Part shown: piece by piece, positions 14,928 through 22,560 of the stretch | Position numbering within the stretch: position 1 is the first letter of the stretch | Layout: the number at the start of each line of letters is the position of its first letter | Notes under the pieces: generated by a model | Databases searched by the model: none | Told to the model about the DNA's origin: nothing | Seen by the model: the letters and a program-made list of their open reading frames with translations, nothing else | Assembly (NCBI GenBank): GCA_031554725.1 | Contig: JAVBUZ010000040.1 | Location: forward strand, 1-36,374 | Direction: 5' to 3' | DNA: 36,374 bases | Source of the DNA: JAVBUZ01 sp031554725 | GTDB lineage: Bacteria; Bacillota; Clostridia; Lachnospirales; Lachnospiraceae | Made by a program: the position numbers and the translations under genes

Positions 14928-15127
14928 ATGTTACTTCCTTTCTGCTTTGTGGCAGAAAGTCTCTTACTCATCTCTCTGCCTGTTTCTTTGGGATTCAAGC
15001 AAGAGTTCAGTTCTTAGAATAGCCTAGAGGCTAAAGAATTATAGAATAATAGAATTAAGAATTCATTGCTTACCTGTATGTTAACATGTGAATATTCGAA
15101 AGTAAATAAATTTTTAAACGTTTATAA
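14928..15127. other. Leader region of the Rpn gene with hairpin and AGAAT repeats
   Basis: About 200 bp without a gene. On the minus strand an 8-bp hairpin CTTTCTGC/GCAGAAAG (14952-14959 with 14938-14945) abuts the ribosome site of the Rpn gene. A second hairpin AGCCT/AGGCT lies near 15020-15032. Between 15014 and 15062 the plus strand carries five (T/A)AGAAT copies. A TATAAT box (plus-strand complement at 15038-15043) lacks a good -35. Confidence 0.35.
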
Positions 15128-15158
15128 AAGGAGTCAACCACAAAAGGTTTGACTCCTT
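15128..15158 (-). terminator. Hairpin terminator after hicB
   Basis: Arms AAGGAGTCAACC (15128-15139) and GGTTTGACTCCTT (15146-15158) form a 12-bp stem with one bulge, 20 nt after the hicB stop. The T run on the minus strand is short (TTTTATAAA), so strength is moderate. It may work in both directions. Confidence 0.6.
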
Positions 15159-15178
15159 ACTTTTCCTTAATCTCAAAA

Positions 15179-15574
15179 TCATTTATTCTCTAATTGTTTA
15201 ATTAATGCATCCTGCAAAACCTGTGAAAAATTTATCCCCATTGCCATAGCTCTTTCATTTAACCATTCAGGTATCGTCAGAGTCTTCTTAACAGCTCTGG
15301 AGCTGGTTCTTTTTCTATAAGCACTCATATCAAACTCTATAATGACCACATATCCATCTTCTTCATACACCATATCTGGAGATGTTGGTTTTGGAATCTT
15401 CTCCTTTTGTTCCTCCATATATGACAAAACAATTCCTAAGGCGTCTACTGCCATATCATAGGCATTCTCCATGCTATGGCCTTCTGTTAAGCATTCTGGG
15501 AAATCTGGATATGATACCCAAAAACCATTATCTTCAGTTTTATGAAATATTGCGGGATAAAATAATTTCTCCAT
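15179..15574 (-). CDS. hicB: HicB family antitoxin
   Basis: 131 residues, full length for the long HicB type. Residues 1-60 form the partial RNase-H-like HicB fold (FYPAIFHKTEDNGFWVSYPDFPECLTEG, ENAYDMAVDALGIVL). The C-terminal ~35 residues are a ribbon-helix-helix DNA-binding domain (KKTLTIPEWLNERAMAMGINFSQVLQDAL). HicB neutralises the mRNA-cleaving HicA toxin and represses the operon. Upstream, only the N-terminal part of hicA remains, so this is an antitoxin without an evident partner at this site. A strong promoter with palindromic operators lies ahead of the pair. It might still regulate its own promoter or protect against HicA elsewhere. Confidence 0.9.
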   Translation of the reverse strand: MEKLFYPAIFHKTEDNGFWVSYPDFPECLTEGHSMENAYDMAVDALGIVLSYMEEQKEKIPKPTSPDMVYEEDGYVVIIEFDMSAYRKRTSSRAVKKTLTIPEWLNERAMAMGINFSQVLQDALIKQLENK

Positions 15575-15674
15575 AACTCTTCCTTTCTAAAAATATGTGT
15601 GATCCTTTTTGCCTAATTTCAGCAAATCCATTTTTCTTTAAAAGAATCACCATTTCTCTTGGTGTCATCGGCAT
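15540..15674 (-). pseudogene. hicA: Truncated hicA toxin gene remnant
   Basis: A 44-codon frame from the ATG at 15674 with GGGGAG 7-8 nt upstream. Its first 28 residues are plain HicA (MPMTPREMVILLKKNGFAEI then RQKGSHIF), including the catalytic His in GSH. After that the match stops abruptly, and the frame runs 34 nt into hicB before a TAA. Normal HicA is about 60 residues, so roughly the C-terminal half has been deleted, leaving the hicB ribosome site intact. The product lacks two strands and a helix of the dsRBD-like fold and is unlikely to be an active ribonuclease. Confidence 0.75.
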
Positions 15675-15695
15675 ATTTTCTCTCCCCTTTGCAAA

Positions 15696-15749
15696 AGAAT
15701 AGCACGTATCAATACGTATGTCAATGTTCTATACGTACTAATATGTGCT
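15696..15749 (-). promoter_or_regulatory. hicAB promoter with two inverted operator copies
   Basis: On the minus strand TTGACA (15719-15724), 17 bp and TATTCT (15696-15701). The spacer holds a perfect palindrome ACGTAT-ca-ATACGT (15704-15717). The 19-nt block at 15701-15719 recurs inverted at 15731-15749 with 16 of 19 matches, so the -35 box is flanked by two related sites. This is the layout expected for HicB autorepression. Confidence 0.75.
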
Positions 15750-15955
15750 AATTCTTTCATTAACTATTCACACTTTATTCAAACTTTTCCCATATATTTA
15801 TCACATTTTCCATGTATAGTCTTATTTAAGCAAACATAACATGCTTTTGAAATAAACTTTTTCATAACCGTCAGCAGATTCCCCCGTCTGCTGGCACTCC
15901 TTTTTTATAAGCTGTGTCGCTTCAAATCTAAGTGCTAAATCAAAGGGCACAAAAA
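15750..15955. other. Non-coding stretch with a terminator-like hairpin
   Basis: No convincing gene. A 9-bp stem GTCAGCAGA/TCTGCTGGC (15870-15878 with 15887-15895, loop TTCCCCCG) is followed on the plus strand by ACTCC and six T residues, so it looks like a plus-strand terminator although no plus-strand gene ends here. On the minus strand a 28-codon frame (15865-15779) follows the hairpin; it has no ribosome site. Confidence 0.4.
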
Positions 15956-16906
15956 CTATATCTCCAAGTAGTTGTATGACATCAATCCGGTTTGCCTAAT
16001 AGCCTCCAACTCTGTAACCGAAAATACTTTGTTATTATACAGTTTCAAATATTCCTCTGATACGGAGCTATCAAAGATAAGTAAGTCATCCGTATTGATT
16101 GTTACAGGTACTGCATTATCAAACAGTTCTTTTATTGGGTGCTTAGAGTAAGAAGGGGCCCTTTTAAGCATTATGTTACTTGTAGGGCAAACATTTAACT
16201 GTATCTTATGATGACTCAACCATCTCATTACATCCTTAGATTTAGCTGCCGCAATACCATGATGGACTTCTGAAAGTTCCAATAATTCAACTGCTTCCCG
16301 TACATCATCAGCCGTTCCAAATTCCCCAACATGAGCTTTTAATTTTATGCCGTAGCTTTGCGCTTTCCGATAGATTCTTTGAAAATTTTTAATTGGTTGC
16401 GCTAGTTCATTTCCACAAATATCAATTGATGTGAACCAATTTTTACCCAATATCTCATCTAATTTTTCGAATGTTTCTTCTACATCGCAATGTCGCTCAA
16501 TGGATAATTCGGGGTAATATTTGGTTTCCGGAGCATAAGTTTTATGATAAAAATTCAATGTGTCAATAAAGCTATCAATACCCCCTAAAGAGTCTATAAC
16601 TTCCATACCGTAGCTCAATGTTAAAACAGCAATATGATCTTCCTTTGCCTGTGCAAATCCTGCTTCCACTCTTTTTAAGAATCCATTCTTGCCTTTATCA
16701 TGAATCTTTATGTTTGAATTAAACCAATTCTGCATTTCGTCTAAGTTTTCAAAAGGGCGTCCAGTGGCTCTAATAGGCACATTGGCCCATTCTGAATAAT
16801 ACTTGATTCGACCACCTTTACCTCCATGAGTGTGAAGGTCACTTTTAGGCACAAGCATTAATTTGCTCATTGATTGTTCTTCTAACGCTTCTCTAAGAGT
16901 TACCAT
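15956..16906 (-). CDS. Adenosine deaminase family protein
   Basis: 316 residues of the amidohydrolase fold. Zinc ligands are visible: H25 and H27 in SDLHTHGG, the His of KAHVGE with its catalytic Glu, HHGIAA for the next His, and D273-D274 in TINTDD. These are the residues that deaminate adenosine to inosine or act on a related purine nucleoside. The loop after TDD reads LLIF instead of the common PxxF, and the protein is somewhat shorter than classical enzymes (~340), so the substrate may differ (for example a modified nucleoside). GGAGG lies 9 nt before the ATG. The gene stands alone behind its own promoter and a 9+9 bp palindrome. Confidence 0.87.
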   Translation of the reverse strand: MVTLREALEEQSMSKLMLVPKSDLHTHGGKGGRIKYYSEWANVPIRATGRPFENLDEMQNWFNSNIKIHDKGKNGFLKRVEAGFAQAKEDHIAVLTLSYGMEVIDSLGGIDSFIDTLNFYHKTYAPETKYYPELSIERHCDVEETFEKLDEILGKNWFTSIDICGNELAQPIKNFQRIYRKAQSYGIKLKAHVGEFGTADDVREAVELLELSEVHHGIAAAKSKDVMRWLSHHKIQLNVCPTSNIMLKRAPSYSKHPIKELFDNAVPVTINTDDLLIFDSSVSEEYLKLYNNKVFSVTELEAIRQTGLMSYNYLEI

Positions 16907-16937
16907 ATTTATGTACCTCCATTCTGATTATTTTTCT

Positions 16938-16992
16938 TACCAAGCATGCCATGATTGCTTGGTATTGTACAACAAAGCAATCCATTTCGCAA
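16938..16992 (-). promoter_or_regulatory. Promoter and palindromic operator of the adenosine deaminase gene
   Basis: On the minus strand TTGCGA (16987-16992), 17 bp and TACAAT (16964-16969). Directly after the -10 comes a perfect inverted repeat TACCAAGCA-n9-TGCTTGGTA (16938-16964). Its place over the transcription start fits a repressor site. As RNA it would form a 9-bp hairpin but has no T run to terminate. Confidence 0.6.
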
Positions 16993-17142
16993 GCCGTTTG
17001 TGCTTATCGAGTTCTGGTACAGAAATTATGTAGATGCAATAACAAAAATACTATTCCGAAAGAGCAGTGTAGAAAAACGAAAGTGTCTGCTCGTAAAAAT
17101 ATTACTTTTGCTATTGCTCATCCGCAATCTATAATTCTTAGC
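16993..17142. other. Intergenic region after spoIVB
   Basis: About 150 bp between the deaminase promoter and the spoIVB stop. None of the minus-strand frames reads as any part of Spo0A. A weak ATTGC/GCAAT hairpin near 17110-17128 has no T run. Confidence 0.4.
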
Positions 17143-18480
17143 CTAATGCGCTAACATATTCTCAATAAAAATTCCATACCCACTTGTTGAGTCTTGCACT
17201 AGCACATGGGTTACTGCTCCAATCAGCTTGCCATTTTGCACAATCGGTGCTCCACTCATACCTTGAACAATACCTCCCGTTAATGCAAGCAGCTCTGGGT
17301 CTGTTACCGTTATCAGTATTTCCCTATTTACATTATCTTTCTCTAAATCCAATTGCTTGATTTCAATGTCGTAATACTTAGGTGTTCCTTCTACGCTACA
17401 TATAATTTGTGCTGGCCCAATTTTAATTTCTTGCTTTAGACCTATTGGCATAGGTTCAAATTCTAGATCCTCGGTAATTTCCCCATTACTTATGCCGTAG
17501 ATTCCTTGTACTGTATTGGCTGTAATTTCTCCCAAAATATTTTTATCAGAGTATTCTATCATCCCAGTCATCTCACCTGGTTTCCCATTTATTCCCTTAC
17601 GTATTCCAATGATTTCTGTTTTATATAGAGTGCCACTTTTAAGCTCCAGAATCGTTCCCGTATCCACATCACTAATGCCATGTCCTAACGCGCCAAAATT
17701 TCCTAAAGAATCTACAAAGGTTAATGTTCCCACTCCCTGTGCGTTATCCCTTATCCAAATCCCAAGCTTATACTCTCCATTTTGATTTTGCTCAGCCTGA
17801 ATACTGATATCAAACACTTCTGTGCCTCGACGAATTGTTAAAATCATCTTTTTGCCGCCACTGACTTCTACCAGATTCATAAATTCCTTTTTTCTATCTA
17901 CATCTTTTCCATCTACCTTTAGGATATAATCTCCAGATTTCAATAAATATTTAGAGGGTGCATGCTTTGCTCCATCTATTCCGTCGAATTCACCTACGCC
18001 AATAATTAGAACTCCATCCGTTTTAACATATATTCCAACAGACTTTCCCACAGGGGTAAGCATCATGTCTTGGATTACTTCAATGTTTACTTGTTTAAAT
18101 GGTATAATCCCAAACAGCTTTAGATTCATCTGGTAGTTTTCTAGGGTGTCTGCTTTCATAACCACTGGATCACTTAAATTAATATAAATCGCATCCCTTG
18201 GAATATTAGATTTTCCTTGCCCACTAACCGCAACACTTTCTCCCGAAAGCTTTATTATCTCACCATTTACTGGTAATTTTAAATCCAGTACCTGCTCTAC
18301 TCCCGCTTTCAATTTGATGTCTGCTGGAATTTTATTATAAGTATTTTTGTAGCCTAAGTATGCAAGCAATGCTAGATTAATTGCCAGAGTAAAAATCAGT
18401 ATTTTCTTATACATCTGCATACGCCGTTTGATTACTGCTTTAGAGGGATTTTTAATTTTTTCTTCCATACGATTCACCAC
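17143..18480 (-). CDS. spoIVB: SpoIVB serine peptidase
   Basis: 445 residues. An N-terminal membrane anchor at about 25-43 follows a basic stretch, then a PDZ domain around 150-230 (LLKSGDYILKVDGKDV). The SA-type serine protease domain carries the catalytic His in GALGHGISD and Ser near 409 in GGIVQGMSGAPIVQ. In sporulation SpoIVB is made in the forespore, crosses into the intermembrane space and cuts SpoIVFA to trigger pro-sigma-K processing. The frame opens with GTG GTG at 18480/18477, and an ATG follows at 18468; the exact start is unclear. recN lies upstream behind a terminator as usual, but spo0A does not follow. Confidence 0.93.
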   Translation of the reverse strand: MVNRMEEKIKNPSKAVIKRRMQMYKKILIFTLAINLALLAYLGYKNTYNKIPADIKLKAGVEQVLDLKLPVNGEIIKLSGESVAVSGQGKSNIPRDAIYINLSDPVVMKADTLENYQMNLKLFGIIPFKQVNIEVIQDMMLTPVGKSVGIYVKTDGVLIIGVGEFDGIDGAKHAPSKYLLKSGDYILKVDGKDVDRKKEFMNLVEVSGGKKMILTIRRGTEVFDISIQAEQNQNGEYKLGIWIRDNAQGVGTLTFVDSLGNFGALGHGISDVDTGTILELKSGTLYKTEIIGIRKGINGKPGEMTGMIEYSDKNILGEITANTVQGIYGISNGEITEDLEFEPMPIGLKQEIKIGPAQIICSVEGTPKYYDIEIKQLDLEKDNVNREILITVTDPELLALTGGIVQGMSGAPIVQNGKLIGAVTHVLVQDSTSGYGIFIENMLAH

Positions 18481-18507
18481 TTACTTTCCTATATTCAAGC
18501 AATACAA

Positions 18508-18535
18508 CAAAAAAGGTATCAATCCTGATACCTTT
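18508..18535 (-). terminator. Intrinsic terminator of the asp23-recN operon
   Basis: On the minus strand a perfect 10-bp stem AAAGGTATCA/TGATACCTTT with a GGAT loop runs into a T tract (complement of 18508-18513). It lies 50 nt after the recN stop and separates recN from spoIVB. Confidence 0.92.
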
Positions 18536-18585
18536 TAGTTTGTTCATGTTTAGTATGTGATAAACCTACTTTTTTACTAATGTAT

Positions 18586-20268
18586 TTATTTTCCTTTTTG
18601 TGCTAACGCTTGTTCCTTCATTTCCCTTGCATTATCCAAGGCTGCCTGAGTCAAACTATCACTACCTAGCATTCTTGCCAGCTCTTTTAACGAATTATCA
18701 TAATCTAGCTCATTTATAGCAGTCACCGTGCTACTTCCATCCGTTGCTTTTTCAATTACGAAATGGGTATCTGCCATCGCTGCAATTTGTGGTAGATGTG
18801 TAATACAAATAACCTGGTGGGCCTTTCCTAATGTTCCTAGCTTTTCAGAAACCTTCCATGCCGTTTTGCCACTAATGCCTGCGTCTATTTCATCAAAAAT
18901 CAAAGTATCAATGGCATCCTTTTCGGCCAAAACTGTTTTAATTGCAAGCATGACTCTTGAAAGCTCACCACCACTTGCAACCTGGCCTAATGGTTTTAGT
19001 CCCTCACCTGGGTTGGTGGAAATTAAAAACTCAACATCATCATAGCCTAAGGCTCCAATACTTTTCTCTTCTATCGCAATGTCAAAATCCACCGCTAAAA
19101 AATTCAATTCCTCTAATGCCTGCAGCAATGTATTTTTTAATGTCTTGGCATACTTTCTTCTTATATCAGAAAGCTTGGCACACGCTTTTTCTAGGTTTTC
19201 TTGGCTTAATGCATATTCTTTCCTTAAGGAAGTCATATAATTCTCATAGTCTGCAAGTTTTTCTAGCTTTTCCTGTAGACCTTTTGCATACTCTAAAACG
19301 TCCTCTAGATTTTTGCCATACTTTTCTTTTAGATGATTTACCAAATTAAGTCGCTCTTCAGTATCTCTAAAATCTTCCTCGTCAAATTCTAAATCATCCA
19401 TGTAATTGGAAATTTCACGATTAAAATCATTTAAAAGACCATCAATTTCTTCTAGCTGCTTAGTCATATCCTCTAGCTGGCTATCGTAGGAAGCTACGTT
19501 TCGAAGCTCCTTTAGAGCACGACCTAGGCCACTTCCTGCGCTATCTGCCTCTTCGTAGCCTGTAAGCCTATAGCTGCTTGCTATGGCTTCACCAATCTTT
19601 TTTCCATTCACCATCCTACGGTAGGCATTTTCAAGTTCAACATCTTCATTCGGGACCAAATGAGCCACTTCAATTTCATTTAGTTCAAATTCCGCTAAGT
19701 CTAACTCTCTTTTTCTTGCATTTTCATCTAGACTTTCTTTTTCTATTTGCTCCCCAAGCTTTTTGCATTCCTTGTAAAGGCCTTCCACCTGCTCAATCAC
19801 CAAGGACGCTTCCTCACCTGCATAAGCATCTAAAATCTCCAAATGCTTTTTTTTATGTAGCAATGATTGATGTTCGTGCTGTCCATGTATATCGATTAAT
19901 AAATTAGCAAGCTCTTTTACTTGCTTTGTTGTAACGGTTTCACCATTAATCTTACTAACACTTCTAGCTGCCTGAATACGCCTGCTGATGATAATCGTTC
20001 CATCCTCTTCAATAGGTAGCTCCATTTGAGCTAACAATTCCAAGATGTTTTTTTCTGTACTTTGAAATACCAGTTCAATTAGTGCAAACTCTGCACCATT
20101 TCTAATAAGGTCCTTATCTGCCTTTGCCCCTAAGGCTAAGTTTACCGAGCCAATCAAAATAGACTTACCAGCACCTGTTTCTCCTGATAAAATGTTTAAT
20201 CCTGGGCAAAAAAACACTTCTGACTTTTCAATTAAAGCCAAGTTCTTCACATGTAAGCTAATTAACAT
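18586..20268 (-). CDS. recN: DNA repair protein RecN
   Basis: 560 residues, the usual length. This SMC-like ATPase acts early in double-strand break repair. Walker A GETGAGKS is at 29-36 and the C-terminal ABC half has LASGGELSRVMLA and Walker B TLIFDEIDAGISG. The middle (about 150-390) is charged coiled coil. It is the last gene of the long operon, 18 nt after argR, in the conserved order nadK-argR-recN known from Firmicutes. The ATG at 20268 has no strong ribosome site close by (GGTG or a more distant AGGAAAGG). Confidence 0.97.
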   Translation of the reverse strand: MLISLHVKNLALIEKSEVFFCPGLNILSGETGAGKSILIGSVNLALGAKADKDLIRNGAEFALIELVFQSTEKNILELLAQMELPIEEDGTIIISRRIQAARSVSKINGETVTTKQVKELANLLIDIHGQHEHQSLLHKKKHLEILDAYAGEEASLVIEQVEGLYKECKKLGEQIEKESLDENARKRELDLAEFELNEIEVAHLVPNEDVELENAYRRMVNGKKIGEAIASSYRLTGYEEADSAGSGLGRALKELRNVASYDSQLEDMTKQLEEIDGLLNDFNREISNYMDDLEFDEEDFRDTEERLNLVNHLKEKYGKNLEDVLEYAKGLQEKLEKLADYENYMTSLRKEYALSQENLEKACAKLSDIRRKYAKTLKNTLLQALEELNFLAVDFDIAIEEKSIGALGYDDVEFLISTNPGEGLKPLGQVASGGELSRVMLAIKTVLAEKDAIDTLIFDEIDAGISGKTAWKVSEKLGTLGKAHQVICITHLPQIAAMADTHFVIEKATDGSSTVTAINELDYDNSLKELARMLGSDSLTQAALDNAREMKEQALAQKGK

Positions 20269-20286
20269 TTAAGCACCATGCCTTTC

Positions 20287-20736
20287 CTATTCGATCATGG
20301 TCTGTATCTTATCTATCAAAGTTTGTGTATCTTCCACAGTTCTTACAGCAACCATAATGGTATCGTCGCCAGCAATGCAACCAACAATCTCTGGGAATTT
20401 CATCGCATCAATTGCTGCCGCTACCGCCATTGCCATACCTGAAACAGTTTTAACAACTAAAATATTCTGAGCCATATCCATAGAAGTAAATCCATCTGAT
20501 AACACACGAATATACTTATCTCCTAATAGGCTATCGTCCTGCTTTAAAATAACATATTTTTGTTTTCCATCACGGATAGAAACTTTGGACAGCTTTAGTT
20601 CACGGATGTCTCTTGAAACGGTCGCCTGTGTTACTTGAAAGCCTGCTTCTTTTAAATAGTTTGCTAATTCCTCTTGTGTTTCTACATCATTCTTTTCAAT
20701 GATTTCAATAATCTTGCCATGCCTTACCTTCTTCAT
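20287..20736 (-). CDS. argR: Arginine repressor ArgR
   Basis: 149 residues from the ATG at 20736 (AAGGA 5 nt upstream); a frame extension to 20772 would add 12 atypical residues. The N-terminal winged helix carries TQEELANYLKEAGFQVTQATVSRDIRELKL, and the C-terminal hexamerisation and arginine-binding domain carries MAMAVAAAIDAM and GCIAGDDTIMVAVR, with the Asp pair that contacts arginine. ArgR represses arginine biosynthesis and activates catabolism. Here it sits in the nadK-argR-recN block, as in Bacillus and many Clostridia. Confidence 0.96.
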   Translation of the reverse strand: MKKVRHGKIIEIIEKNDVETQEELANYLKEAGFQVTQATVSRDIRELKLSKVSIRDGKQKYVILKQDDSLLGDKYIRVLSDGFTSMDMAQNILVVKTVSGMAMAVAAAIDAMKFPEIVGCIAGDDTIMVAVRTVEDTQTLIDKIQTMIE

Positions 20737-20772
20737 AAACGTCCTTTCATAATCTAAAATTAAAACCCACAA

Positions 20773-21633
20773 TTAGTTCTCCATCATTTTCTTGTGCAAT
20801 GTTTCTAAAAAACTAACCTTGTTTAATTTAATAATATCTGTTGTTTTTTCTGATTTATTTATCATGATAGAATCACCTGTACTTAATACTACCTGTTGAT
20901 TTCCATCAAAGCTGGCCTCAACCTCTTGGTTTTGTCCTTCTCTTCCTTTTGGAATTTCTATAACTATTTTGTCCTCAGGTGAAAGAATAATACTTCTCAT
21001 ATTTAGAGAATGAGGACAAATTGGTGTTATCATCATTAGCTGCGCCTTCGGATCTACAATCGGACCACCAGCTGATAAGTTGTAGCCTGTAGAGCCAGTA
21101 GGTGTTGTAATAATGACACCATCAGCATTGTATTTTTTCAAAAACTTACCATTTACATAAATATTCAAATCTATAATTTGTAGCGAACCCCTTCTGGAAA
21201 TGACAATATCATTTAATGCCCATCCTTCCAAAGTCGCTTCATTTCTTTTTATTTTTGCATTTAGCATCATTCTGGATTCTAGCTCATAATCTTCTGACAA
21301 TAGCTGGTCAAGTGATTCCTCTAGGTTTTCTGGTTCTACCTCTGTCATGTATCCTAAGGTGCCTAAATTCACCCCTAGAATAGGGATGCGACTCTTTTTG
21401 GTATCACGAGCTGCCTGAAGCATGGTGCCATCGCCACCAAGCACTAGCATAATATCAACATTGGAAGGAATGGTAATATCGCCCTCATCCGTGTCGGTTT
21501 TTTTCTCCCAATCCTTTTCCTTCACCTTTATGGTTGATGTGTGACCCTTAAGCTCCAAATATTTCTGAATTCTACGAGTTAACTCTAAGCCTACATCCTT
21601 GTGTTCATTGGTATATATCAGAAAATGCTTCAT
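20773..21633 (-). CDS. nadK: NAD kinase
   Basis: 286 residues from the ATG at 21633, with AGGAGGAGG just upstream; an extension to 21699 would overlap tlyA. It phosphorylates NAD to NADP. Key motifs are VLGGDGTML (GGDGT at 66-70, with the catalytic Asp) and NADGVIITTPTGSTGYNLSAGG, the substrate loop. It starts 11 nt after tlyA and ends 36 nt before argR. Confidence 0.96.
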   Translation of the reverse strand: MKHFLIYTNEHKDVGLELTRRIQKYLELKGHTSTIKVKEKDWEKKTDTDEGDITIPSNVDIMLVLGGDGTMLQAARDTKKSRIPILGVNLGTLGYMTEVEPENLEESLDQLLSEDYELESRMMLNAKIKRNEATLEGWALNDIVISRRGSLQIIDLNIYVNGKFLKKYNADGVIITTPTGSTGYNLSAGGPIVDPKAQLMMITPICPHSLNMRSIILSPEDKIVIEIPKGREGQNQEVEASFDGNQQVVLSTGDSIMINKSEKTTDIIKLNKVSFLETLHKKMMEN

Positions 21634-21644
21634 GGTGCCTCCTC

Positions 21645-22532
21645 CTAGTCCAAACAACCATGCGCAGCATGAACAATTGTTTGAATCTTTTCCGCCCAAT
21701 ATTCCTTGTGGGAACAGCCTGTCTTCTCATTTACAAGCAAGTGTAGATTGTCCTCTGCTTCTCTTTCTGTAACTTCGAGAACCGGCTTTGCTTTTTCCTC
21801 TTGCTTTTCAATGTAAACTAAATACTCAATATTTCCTTCTGGTCCTTTAATTGGAGAATACTCTAAATCCTTCACTTCAAAACCAACACTATCCGCAAAA
21901 TCTATAATCTTATGAATAACCTCGCTATGTACGGATTGTTCTCTAACGACGCCTTTTTTTCCTACTTTTTCTCTTCCCGCTTCAAACTGTGGCTTTATTA
22001 GGCACACCATCTGTCCCCTATCCTTTAATAGATTTCTTGCTGGAATCAGAATCTTTGTTAGGGAAATAAAGGAAACATCCACCGAAGCGAAATCGATATC
22101 ATCTTGTATATTTTCTCTGATTAAGTAGCGGAAATTGGTTTTTTCCATACACACTACTCTTTCATCATTTCTTAGCTTCCATGCAAGCTGACCATGACCC
22201 ACATCCACAGAGTATACCTTTGCAGCTCCACTTTGTAGCATACAGTCTGTAAACCCGCCTGTGGATGCACCGATATCCATGCATACCTTTTCTTCTAAGG
22301 TAATATCAAACTGCTTCATGGCTTTTTCAAGCTTCAAGCCACCACGACTTACATATTTCAGGGTACTCCCCTTAACCTCTATTTTCACCTTGTCGGTATC
22401 AAAAGTAGCGCCAGCCTTATCTTCTCTTTGACCATCCACAAATACATTGCCTGACATTATAATAGCCTTGGCTTTTTCTCTGGATTCTGCAAGCCCTTCT
22501 TGCAATAATATGACATCTAAACGCTCTTTCAT
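21645..22532 (-). CDS. tlyA: TlyA family rRNA methyltransferase / hemolysin-like protein
   Basis: 295 residues. An N-terminal S4 RNA-binding domain (RLDVILLQEGLAESREKAKAII...) is followed by an FtsJ-type SAM methyltransferase from about 60 (KVCMDIGASTGGFTDCMLQ, VDVGHGQLAW, FASVDVSFISL, LIKPQFEAG). TlyA proteins 2'-O-methylate cytidines in 16S and/or 23S rRNA; the hemolysin label is historical. The protein has ~25 more residues at the C-terminus than common homologues. It lies between dxs and nadK in the usual order for Clostridia. Confidence 0.93.
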   Translation of the reverse strand: MKERLDVILLQEGLAESREKAKAIIMSGNVFVDGQREDKAGATFDTDKVKIEVKGSTLKYVSRGGLKLEKAMKQFDITLEEKVCMDIGASTGGFTDCMLQSGAAKVYSVDVGHGQLAWKLRNDERVVCMEKTNFRYLIRENIQDDIDFASVDVSFISLTKILIPARNLLKDRGQMVCLIKPQFEAGREKVGKKGVVREQSVHSEVIHKIIDFADSVGFEVKDLEYSPIKGPEGNIEYLVYIEKQEEKAKPVLEVTEREAEDNLHLLVNEKTGCSHKEYWAEKIQTIVHAAHGCLD

Positions 22533-22560
22533 CTAAATACCTCTGCTCCTTTGTGCTAGC

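Noticed and set aside
14656..15027. 123-codon plus-strand frame
   Set aside because: Antisense to the 5' half of the Rpn gene; composition typical of a shadow frame.
15779..15865. 28-codon minus-strand frame as a gene
   Set aside because: No ribosome site and no known motif; kept only as part of the hairpin observation.
16993..17142. Possible spo0A remnant after spoIVB
   Set aside because: None of the three minus-strand frames shows any receiver or Spo0A sequence.
16951..17154. 67-codon plus-strand frame in the spoIVB-deaminase gap
   Set aside because: It covers the deaminase promoter, has no ribosome site and no recognisable motif.
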